DNA from: an uncultured Bacillota bacterium
Lineage (GTDB): Bacteria > Bacillota_I > Bacilli_A > Erysipelotrichales > Erysipelotrichaceae
Assembly (NCBI GenBank): GCA_949287785.1
Contig: CASEHR010000037.1
Coordinates: 1 to 5,233, forward strand
Direction: 5' to 3'
DNA: 5,233 nucleotides
Part shown: positions 1 to 4,861 of the stretch, piece by piece
Layout of the letters: each line of letters opens with the position of its first letter
Numbering within the stretch: the first letter of the stretch is position 1
Program-made: the position numbers and the translations under genes
Notes under the pieces: model-generated
What the model was told of the DNA's origin: nothing
What the model saw: the letters and a program-made list of their open reading frames with translations, nothing else
Database searches by the model: none

Positions 1-97
1 TGCTTATGAGCGTGACATCACACAGTATCCTTGTCAAGTGTTATTTCTCCCCTTTATACAAATCTTATTTTATCGGGATAAAAGAAAAGATGCAAGG
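1..97. other. Intergenic stretch left of the ABC operon; possible start of another minus-strand gene
   Basis: No complete gene fits here. On the minus strand a strong ribosome binding site, AAGGGGAG (positions 54-47), lies 9 nt before a TTG codon at 37-35. From that codon a frame stays open for 12 codons to the window edge, reading MTRILCDVTLIS. This could be the start of a further operon gene, but the visible part is too short to judge. The same bases read TTGACA (37-32), which could also be a -35 element, although no good -10 follows within the window. Plus-strand frames are open for about 40 codons but overlap the permease end and have no recognisable features. Confidence 0.3.
68..83. terminator. 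Weak AT-rich hairpin after the ABC permease
   Basis: TTTTAT (68-73) and ATAAAA (78-83) form a 6-bp inverted repeat around a CGGG loop, 15 nt downstream of the permease stop codon. The stem is almost all A-T pairs and no clear T-run follows in the minus direction, so it is at best a weak terminator or a partial read-through point. It may be a chance AT-rich repeat. Confidence 0.2.
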
Positions 98-1642
98 TCA
101 ATCAGCACTATACTCAACGCCTGATACGACACCCTTGGAGAAATAGATGAGAATACAGGACATGATGATCGAGATAATGGCACTGACATAAGAATAAGCC
201 AGTGGGTTAAAGATAAAGCCGAACAACAAGCCTAATAGAATACCGGGCAACAGACATAAGATAATAATGCCCATCTTGATAAACTGATTGGCGATTTCAT
301 TGGTATTGGCTTTCAATAATCTTGTACACCAGATATTGGCGGTGATAAAGATCATGCCATAGCCGAAAGTCTCAAACAGAGCAGCAATGTATTCCAAGAC
401 ATCAGTACCAAAGATAATACCGACCGTATTCATTACCACAACCACCAGCAATACTTTCAGAATCGTCGGTCTTAAGATCGCTATGAGTTTTTTGATCGGA
501 CTGTCCGGTATCAGGTAGATATAGTGGTGTTTTAGTTCATCGGTATAGTTAGCGCTCAATGTGATCACGAACAAGACGATCGAAACATAGCGGCTATACC
601 AGGCGAAGCCGTAATCACTGAAGAAGGCGATCGCAAAATACAGAATTATGAGCATCAATTCCTGTTTGGTGATAAAGGAATTGGTCTTGCGCATATCCAG
701 CATCATTCGACTGCTGACGGCATCGGCGCCTTTATTGAATCTGGCTCCTTTGACCGATTTTACTTTGAGATTGAGATTCAGATTGGATCCGCTCTTTCTT
801 TTCTGTTCGCGCATCTTTTCATACCATTCAGCATCATTCACGATGATCTCCGGATCGATCTCTTTAGTCGTTATCGTCATAAGGATCAATAAGCCATCGA
901 CCAGACCCAGGAATAAAGCACCCATCAGCGCTTTCAGGACATCCAACTCATGCATGCTGTTCAAGGCCATATACGCCCAACCGATGATCGGTGTATAGCT
1001 GAAATAATCACTGCCTATAAACATCAGGGATGTCGTTGTGATATCTCCGCTGAAATGCGTCAGAAGGTAAAAGACATATACGCTTACGATGATGAGCAGT
1101 ACTGCACAAAAGATCGCGATCCTGATGACGTTTTTGTGTTTTGATGCCATAAAACGCAGGTAGACCATATCGATCAGGGCAAAGAAGCTGAAAAATAGCA
1201 ATGCACTGACGATGATGAGCCAGATAAAATCCAATACGCTTACATCAAAAAAAACGCCAAAGAAACAGAAACAATATGCGATCGTCAGAAAAGCGAATAA
1301 GATCGTACTGGCTAAAGAACTGTTCAGGGCATAAGCCATGATCTTTTTGGAATCATATGGGCCGACCAGAAGAAAATTGGCATCAGTACTTGTAAACAGG
1401 GCTGTCCGTTTCTGAAAGAGAAAGATGACACCCATGAATAAGGCAAAGCCTAAATAGACGATGCTGAAGATGTTGTAAGGCAATTTATCTTCGATACTGC
1501 TGTATGCCGTCAACATGAAAAAGAATAATCCTACAAAGAAGATGATTCCTAAAACCGTCAGGATAGCTGTCGTCGGCTTTTTAAACAGACGTCTAATATA
1601 ACCGCGTACTTTCAGCTTAGACAGATAGATCAAGCTCTTCAT
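98..1642 (-). CDS. ABC exporter permease, polytopic membrane protein
   Basis: This is the membrane half of an ABC transporter encoded directly after its ATPase. Numbered from the chosen start it has 514 residues and about 12 hydrophobic segments, near residues 25-46, 58-76, 107-133, 137-160, 172-194, 236-256, 328-345, 351-366, 395-412, 421-440, 457-478 and 484-501. A long charged loop (about 260-325) separates the two groups of six. It carries a KGADAVSSRMMLDMRKT stretch resembling the conserved loop of putative ABC exporter permeases in Bacillota. The frame extends upstream to a TTG at 1672, but the ATG at 1642 has a Shine-Dalgarno (AAGGTGG) before it, so I use it. Either start lies inside the ATPase gene, by 26 nt for the ATG, which suggests translational coupling. 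The substrate cannot be read from sequence. There is no signal peptide or extracellular substrate-binding protein, consistent with export. Confidence 0.85.
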   Translation of the reverse strand: MKSLIYLSKLKVRGYIRRLFKKPTTAILTVLGIIFFVGLFFFMLTAYSSIEDKLPYNIFSIVYLGFALFMGVIFLFQKRTALFTSTDANFLLVGPYDSKKIMAYALNSSLASTILFAFLTIAYCFCFFGVFFDVSVLDFIWLIIVSALLFFSFFALIDMVYLRFMASKHKNVIRIAIFCAVLLIIVSVYVFYLLTHFSGDITTTSLMFIGSDYFSYTPIIGWAYMALNSMHELDVLKALMGALFLGLVDGLLILMTITTKEIDPEIIVNDAEWYEKMREQKRKSGSNLNLNLKVKSVKGARFNKGADAVSSRMMLDMRKTNSFITKQELMLIILYFAIAFFSDYGFAWYSRYVSIVLFVITLSANYTDELKHHYIYLIPDSPIKKLIAILRPTILKVLLVVVVMNTVGIIFGTDVLEYIAALFETFGYGMIFITANIWCTRLLKANTNEIANQFIKMGIIILCLLPGILLGLLFGFIFNPLAYSYVSAIISIIMSCILIYFSKGVVSGVEYSAD

Positions 1643-2339
1643 TTTCGATATCCCCACCTTCAGTGACTTCAAAGAAGATATCCTTTAAAGTCTTGTCTTC
1701 AAGCTCGTCTTTTATGACATGCGCTTTGATCTTACCTTTATCCATGATATAGGCTTCATCATAGTAGTTATCGATCATATCGATGATATGCGTACTGATT
1801 AAGATCGCACTTCCGTTATCCCTAAGATGCAGCAACAGTTTCAAGGTGTTCTCGATCGCCTTGGGATCAAGACCGATCATCGGTTCATCGACCATTAGCG
1901 ATGATGGTCTGTACAACAAAGCCAGGATCATCGAGACCTTTTGTTTCATACCTTTGGACAATTCCTTGGCGATCGTATCCTTCTTTTCTTCAAGATCGAA
2001 TAATTTCAACAGTTCATCAGCGAATTTCTCATCATTATAGTCATATGCCCGCATGATGAAATCGATGTGTTCCCTGACTGTCAGGTTATCGTAGAGGTTA
2101 GCTACTTCCGGTACATAGCCGAAATTTCGCTTGGCATCGACCGTCCTGTTGTCATAACCATCGATCAGGATCTCACCTTTGAATTTCAAAAGACCACAGA
2201 TGCTTTTGATGGTCGTCGACTTGCCGGCACCGTTTGGACCTAGCAAAACGGTGATCTTGCCATTTTCCGCAGTAAACGATGCGTCTTCAACAGCGACAAA
2301 ACCGCCGTAATCTTTGTGTAAATGTTTAACTTCTATCAT
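1617..2339 (-). CDS. ABC transporter ATP-binding protein
   Basis: A cytoplasmic ATPase of 240 residues that powers the permease encoded next to it. Motifs in order: Walker A GPNGAGKST (34-42), a Q-loop region GYVPEVANLYDNLT in which Glu78 stands where Gln is usual, signature LSKGMKQ (127-133), Walker B LMVDEP (148-153), D-loop GLDP (157-160) and H-loop His184 in STHIID. All residues needed for ATP hydrolysis are present. The VPE Q-loop is seen in many CcmA/DrrA-like exporter ATPases, so I do not read it as a defect. The ATG start is firm: GAGGAG lies 6 nt upstream. The C-terminus is acidic and overlaps the permease start. Two copies probably pair with the permease. The gene is first in its operon and has a near-consensus promoter. 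The substrate is unknown; lipid, peptide or drug export are all possible. Confidence 0.93.
   Translation of the reverse strand: MIEVKHLHKDYGGFVAVEDASFTAENGKITVLLGPNGAGKSTTIKSICGLLKFKGEILIDGYDNRTVDAKRNFGYVPEVANLYDNLTVREHIDFIMRAYDYNDEKFADELLKLFDLEEKKDTIAKELSKGMKQKVSMILALLYRPSSLMVDEPMIGLDPKAIENTLKLLLHLRDNGSAILISTHIIDMIDNYYDEAYIMDKGKIKAHVIKDELEDKTLKDIFFEVTEGGDIENEELDLSV
1652..1660 (-). promoter_or_regulatory. Ribosome binding site that decides the permease start
   Basis: On the minus strand AAGGTGGGG lies inside the end of the ATPase gene, 9-11 nt before the ATG at 1642. The alternative TTG start at 1672 has no comparable purine-rich site upstream. This supports the shorter 514-residue permease. 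Confidence 0.6.
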
Positions 2340-2357
2340 ATCTATCTCCTCGCATCA

Positions 2358-2385
2358 AGTATAAATTATTGACCATAATTGTCAA
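2358..2385 (-). promoter_or_regulatory. Sigma-A-type promoter of the ABC operon
   Basis: On the minus strand TTGACA (2385-2380, perfect -35) is followed by a 16-nt spacer and TATACT (2363-2358, -10). The predicted transcription start is near 2351, exactly where the GAGGAG ribosome binding site begins. The leader before the ATG at 2339 would be only about 12 nt. This is the best promoter match in the window. Confidence 0.75.
2369..2385. promoter_or_regulatory. Candidate operator: 17-bp imperfect palindrome over the -35 of the ABC promoter
   Basis: TTGACCATAATTGTCAA reads almost the same on both strands: the 5-bp arms TTGAC and GTCAA match perfectly, as do AT and AT near the centre. Only one symmetric pair and the central base break the symmetry. 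It covers the whole -35 element and most of the spacer, where a bound dimeric repressor would block RNA polymerase. Part of the symmetry comes from the -35 element itself, and no regulator gene is visible in the window. Confidence 0.4.
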
Positions 2386-2398
2386 AAAAACTGCTACG

Positions 2399-2411
2399 AT
2401 TTAACTTAAAT
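2399..2411. promoter_or_regulatory. 13-bp AT-rich palindrome midway between divergent promoters
   Basis: ATTTAA-C-TTAAAT is a perfect inverted repeat with a single central base. It lies upstream of both the ABC promoter and the SIS-gene promoter, near -50 to -60 for each. It could be a regulator site or an AT-rich upstream element, but AT-rich palindromes of this size can also arise by chance. Confidence 0.25.
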
Positions 2412-2417
2412 ATAACC

Positions 2418-2454
2418 TTGTCCTTTCGGATATTCAGATGATATGTGTTATGAT
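2418..2454 (+). promoter_or_regulatory. Promoter of the SIS-domain gene (extended -10)
   Basis: TGTTATGAT (2446-2454) is an extended -10 element: TG, one base, then TATGAT. No good -35 lies 17 nt upstream of it. TTGTCC (2418-2423) is 25 nt away, but 18 nt from an alternative weaker -10, TATGTG (2442-2447). With the extended -10 the predicted start is near 2461, the first base of the GAGGAG ribosome binding site. Confidence 0.45.
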
Positions 2455-2477
2455 GAAGAAGAGGAGAAAAACGCATA

Positions 2478-3227
2478 ATGAAAGCATGGGAAAGATACCT
2501 GATAGAAGAGATCAAATATCTCAAAGAGATCTATAAGACACAAGGAGAAAAGATCATGGAAGCGGCAGACATCTTAGCCGATACGACAAAAAACGACGGT
2601 CTGATCCGCGTATTTGGCTGCGGCCATTCGCATTTAGTCGCTGATGATGTCTTTTACCGCAGTGCTACTTTAGGCAATGTGCAGGCGATATTAGAAGAGA
2701 CGGCGACGGGCAACAGCGCTATCTTCAAATCGGGATCGGTCGAAAAACTTGAAGGATATGCTCAGATCGTAGTCGACTACCACAAGATCACCCCGCCTGA
2801 TGCAGCGATCGTCATCTCCAATTCCGGCAATAATGCCATGGCGATCGACTTTGCTGTTGAATGTCGCAAAAGAGGTGTAAAAGTCATCGTCCTCACCAAT
2901 GTCGAATACTCTAAGACCTTGAAACCAAGACACAGCAGCGGCAAACATCTGATGGATGAAGGTGATGTCGTGATCTCTAACTGTTCGGCGATCGGTGATG
3001 CCGCTATACAGATCGGCGATCTGCCGATGAAGGTCGGTTCAACATCTTCGATCCCTTTCATCTTCATCATCAACGCCATCCTGACACAGGCTGTTGAAAA
3101 CCTGGTCCGGGACGGTTTTGAACCGGATGTCTTCTACAATGGTTCACTCAGGGTCAATGATCCGAAGATCGGCGAACATAATTTCCGTATCGTCGACAAA
3201 TACTACTATCGGATGAAAAATCTGTAA
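2478..3227 (+). CDS. SIS-domain protein, UPF0309-like phosphosugar-binding protein
   Basis: A 249-residue single-domain SIS (sugar isomerase) protein, predicted cytoplasmic, with no signal peptide or membrane segment. SIS domains bind phosphorylated sugars. Visible features are an N-terminal helical lead-in (about 1-38), the first nucleotide-fold-like strand and loop VFGCGHSH (45-52), the phosphate-binding loop SNSGNNAMAIDFA (114-126), RHSSGKHL in the second half, and GDAAIQIGDLPMKVGSTSS. The order and spacing match the UPF0309 family as I recall it, whose reaction is not established. Relatives include MurNAc-6-phosphate etherase-like and phosphoheptose isomerase-like proteins, but no residues here let me assign either reaction. 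The ATG has GAGGAG 11 nt upstream. The gene is transcribed alone, divergently from the ABC operon and convergently with the kinase-lipoprotein operon. Confidence 0.88.
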   Translation: MKAWERYLIEEIKYLKEIYKTQGEKIMEAADILADTTKNDGLIRVFGCGHSHLVADDVFYRSATLGNVQAILEETATGNSAIFKSGSVEKLEGYAQIVVDYHKITPPDAAIVISNSGNNAMAIDFAVECRKRGVKVIVLTNVEYSKTLKPRHSSGKHLMDEGDVVISNCSAIGDAAIQIGDLPMKVGSTSSIPFIFIINAILTQAVENLVRDGFEPDVFYNGSLRVNDPKIGEHNFRIVDKYYYRMKNL

Positions 3228-3249
3228 TGATCATTTACTAAAAGACTTA

Positions 3250-3284
3250 AAAGCGGGCTCGATCGATAATGATGAGCCCGCTTT
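3250..3284. terminator. Bidirectional intrinsic terminator between convergent genes
   Basis: AAAGCGGGCTC (3250-3260) and GAGCCCGCTTT (3274-3284) form a perfect 11-bp stem around a 13-nt loop that can pair further at ATC/GAT. It lies 22 nt after the SIS stop codon and 47 nt after the lipoprotein stop codon on the other strand. Each exit side is moderately T-rich: the plus side reads CTTTACTTATGGTCTTTTT and the minus side CTTTTAAGTCTTTT. It therefore probably ends both transcripts. Confidence 0.85.
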
Positions 3285-3331
3285 ACTTATGGTCTTTTTC
3301 GAAATTAACTTTAAGTTCCGATGTATGGACA

Positions 3332-3886
3332 TTATTTGACCATCGCTTCAAACATCTCTTTGTAGCGATCGATCATCAGACCCGCTGTAGCATCGGTACC
3401 ATCAAAACCATCGACCGCACTGATCTGAGAGTCAGCGATCTGACCATCGATCACCGTAAAGACATGCGGTGTCGCTACCTGTTTCTGACCATCGTATTCG
3501 TTGAGATAGTCATAGAGCAGTTCGACTATCTGGTCATAATGCGACGAAAATGCGCTCGCCGGGTCGTCGACGTTGATATAGTAGACATTAACGCCGACCT
3601 CTTTAGCTGCTTCATCGATCAGACTGATCAGTACATTGCATGCATAACAATTAGGATACCCTAAAAAGAAGATCCCTGATCCGCCATCGGAAACAAGATT
3701 CAAAAGATCGGTAGCCTTGACCTCCAGAAACACGTGATCATGGGCATCCATATTGTCATAAGCGCTCATATCGATGCTTGTAGCTCCTTCGATCTCGGTT
3801 ATGATCGTCTCCGGGCGTTCTTCATTCTGCGTACAGCCGGATACTATCAGTAATAATAAACCAATCACCAGTAATAACTTTTTCAT
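3332..3886 (-). CDS. Thioredoxin-fold lipoprotein with CxxC motif
   Basis: A 184-residue secreted lipoprotein. Residues 1-17 are a signal peptide (KK, then a leucine-rich core) ending in the lipobox VSGC, so Cys18 should be lipidated and the mature protein anchored on the outer face of the membrane. After an acidic linker (19-55) comes a thioredoxin-like domain: strand GIFFLGYP, active-site Cys80-Tyr-Ala-Cys83, strand VNVYYINVDD (99-108), and VATPHVF with Pro140 at the cis-proline position opposite the active site. It resembles the thioredoxin-like proteins once labelled bacteriocin transport accessory proteins. The likely role is thiol-disulfide exchange in the cell envelope; the partner is unknown. 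The ATG follows the kinase stop codon by 9 nt, and its AGGAG site overlaps that stop codon, so the two are cotranscribed and probably coupled. It is an odd partner for a sugar kinase. Confidence 0.85.
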   Translation of the reverse strand: MKKLLLVIGLLLLIVSGCTQNEERPETIITEIEGATSIDMSAYDNMDAHDHVFLEVKATDLLNLVSDGGSGIFFLGYPNCYACNVLISLIDEAAKEVGVNVYYINVDDPASAFSSHYDQIVELLYDYLNEYDGQKQVATPHVFTVIDGQIADSQISAVDGFDGTDATAGLMIDRYKEMFEAMVK

Positions 3887-3892
3887 CTTCCT

Positions 3893-3897
3893 CTCCT
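3893..3897 (-). promoter_or_regulatory. Ribosome binding site of the lipoprotein gene, overlapping the kinase stop
   Basis: AGGAG on the minus strand (3897-3893) overlaps the TAG stop codon of the kinase (3898-3896) and sits 6 nt before the lipoprotein ATG. Ribosomes finishing the kinase would stop on the site, a typical arrangement for translational coupling. Confidence 0.7.
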
Positions 3898-4819
3898 AGA
3901 TCTTTTCGATCTTGATCATATCGATGATCCTCTCGATATCCTCGCGGGTCGCCATACCCTCGGTAAAAGCAGTCGCTGTACCGGCGGCACAGGCATAAGT
4001 AAATGCTTCAAGGCTGTTAGCTCCTCTTTGTAAATTGAAGACATAAGCCGCTACCATCGCATCACCACAGCCGGTCGTCGATACGACTTCGCCATCTAAA
4101 CCCCGATGACAGTAGACTGCTTCATCGGATACGAAATAAGCCCCGTCTTTACCAACGGATACCAGAACATTCATCGCTCCCTCATCGATGAGCTTTTTGG
4201 CTGCTTCTAAGATCGACGCTTCATCCGTAATGATATGACCGCAGATCTCTTCGAGCTCGGCAACATTCGGCTTGATGAGATATGGACGGCATTCCAGACA
4301 ATCACGGATCAGATCTTCATTGGTATCCATGAAGATCTTGACACCACGTTTCGATAAGACATGGATGATATCCTTCATCTGCGCCCCGATCTCTTTTTGA
4401 ACATTACCACTCAGGATAAAGATGTCACCATTATCGACCTTATCGAGTCGTTTAGCCAGTTTTTCAAACTCGCTGTCCTTGACAAGCGGGCCTTTGGCAT
4501 TGAGTACAGTCTCGATACCGGTATTGAGTTTGATGTTGATCCTCGTATCGCCTTCAATAGAGACAAAGCGTGATTGAACATAGTGATAGATGCTCAGACG
4601 CTCCAAATAATACTCTTTGACAAAGCCTCCTAAAAATCCGGTAGCTACTGAAGGGATCATGAGGTTATTGAGTTCGATCGATACATTGACCCCCTTACCG
4701 CCGGTCATAAAATGATCATCGCTCAAACGGTTTACTTCTCCGATTCGCATGTTTTCATCGAGTTTGATATAGTAATCAAGACTCGGATTTGTCGTACACG
4801 TGTATATCATGTCTACCAT
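3896..4819 (-). CDS. PfkB-family sugar-phosphate kinase, 1-phosphofructokinase / tagatose-6-phosphate kinase type
   Basis: A cytoplasmic ATP-dependent kinase of 307 residues that probably phosphorylates a hexose phosphate. The N-terminal MIYTCTTNPSLDYYIKL resembles the FruK/LacC start. Motifs: GGKGVN (40-45, first PfkB signature region), TRINIKL (92-98, typical of the phosphosugar-kinase branch), DTN (165-167), KPNVAELEEI (183-192), VSVGKDGAYF (220-229) and STTGCGDAMVAAY, with the expected catalytic base Asp253. Two differences stand out: the usual GAGD anion hole reads GCGD, and the usual SGSLP-type loop reads SGNVQKEIG (137-145). Catalytic activity still looks likely, but the exact substrate is uncertain, so I give no symbol. 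The frame reaches back to a TTG at 4840. I choose the ATG at 4819 because AGGAAAGG lies just before it; the ATG at 4810 is a further option. It is first in an operon with the lipoprotein gene. Confidence 0.85.
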   Translation of the reverse strand: MVDMIYTCTTNPSLDYYIKLDENMRIGEVNRLSDDHFMTGGKGVNVSIELNNLMIPSVATGFLGGFVKEYYLERLSIYHYVQSRFVSIEGDTRINIKLNTGIETVLNAKGPLVKDSEFEKLAKRLDKVDNGDIFILSGNVQKEIGAQMKDIIHVLSKRGVKIFMDTNEDLIRDCLECRPYLIKPNVAELEEICGHIITDEASILEAAKKLIDEGAMNVLVSVGKDGAYFVSDEAVYCHRGLDGEVVSTTGCGDAMVAAYVFNLQRGANSLEAFTYACAAGTATAFTEGMATREDIERIIDMIKIEKI

Positions 4820-4829
4820 TATACCATTG

Positions 4830-4838
4830 CCTTTCCTC
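4830..4838 (-). promoter_or_regulatory. Ribosome binding site that decides the kinase start
   Basis: GAGGAAAGG on the minus strand (4838-4830) ends 10 nt before the ATG at 4819. It lies within the frame extension to the TTG at 4840, so that TTG cannot use it. It is 19 nt from the ATG at 4810, which is too far. This favours the 307-residue form. Confidence 0.6.
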
Positions 4839-4845
4839 AATGAGT

Positions 4846-4851
4846 ATTCTA
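4846..4851 (-). promoter_or_regulatory. Possible -10 element for the kinase-lipoprotein operon
   Basis: TAGAAT on the minus strand (4851-4846) predicts a transcription start near 4839, one base before the GAGGAAAGG ribosome binding site. The -35 position (about 4874-4869, AAAGAT) is poor and would lie inside the divergent membrane-protein gene. A second candidate, the extended -10 TGGTATAAT (4826-4818), would start transcription near 4811, past the preferred start codon. Confidence 0.3.
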
Positions 4852-4861
4852 AAATTGTGGC

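Larger units (their letters stand above)
4827..4855 (+). promoter_or_regulatory. Promoter of the membrane-protein gene, predicting a leaderless mRNA
   Basis: TTGCCT (4827-4832, four of six -35 bases), a 17-nt spacer and TAAAAT (4850-4855, five of six -10 bases) form a fair promoter. The predicted transcription start is 4862, the A of the ATG. The last two bases before TAAAAT's end region overlap the opposing kinase -10 at 4850-4851, so the two promoters would compete. Confidence 0.45.

Noticed and set aside
11..20. GTGACATCAC near-palindrome
   Set aside because: Only 4-bp arms and no promoter context; expected by chance.
2..124. Plus-strand open frames running in from the left edge and ending inside the permease gene
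   Set aside because: About 40 codons, no recognisable motif, and they overlap the permease C-terminus; chance is sufficient.
648..1144. Open plus-strand frames inside the permease gene
   Set aside because: They lie antisense to a well-supported membrane-protein gene, have no ribosome sites and have low-complexity composition; they are shadows of the real frame.
2340..2477. Possible riboswitch or small RNA in the divergent region
   Set aside because: Predicted leaders are 12-17 nt, far too short for a riboswitch, and no GC-rich hairpin or terminator is visible.
2691..3079. Open minus-strand frames inside the SIS gene
   Set aside because: They lie opposite conserved SIS motifs and show no recognisable domain or ribosome binding site.
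3307..3317. AACTT-T-AAGTT palindrome after the terminator
   Set aside because: Short, AT-rich and located between two 3' ends where no regulatory role is expected.
3269..3664. Plus-strand open frame of about 130 codons across the terminator and lipoprotein gene
   Set aside because: It begins within the terminator hairpin and runs antisense to the thioredoxin-like domain; its composition is unlike a real protein.
4361..4573. Plus-strand open frame within the kinase gene
   Set aside because: It lies antisense to conserved kinase sequence and has no start signals.
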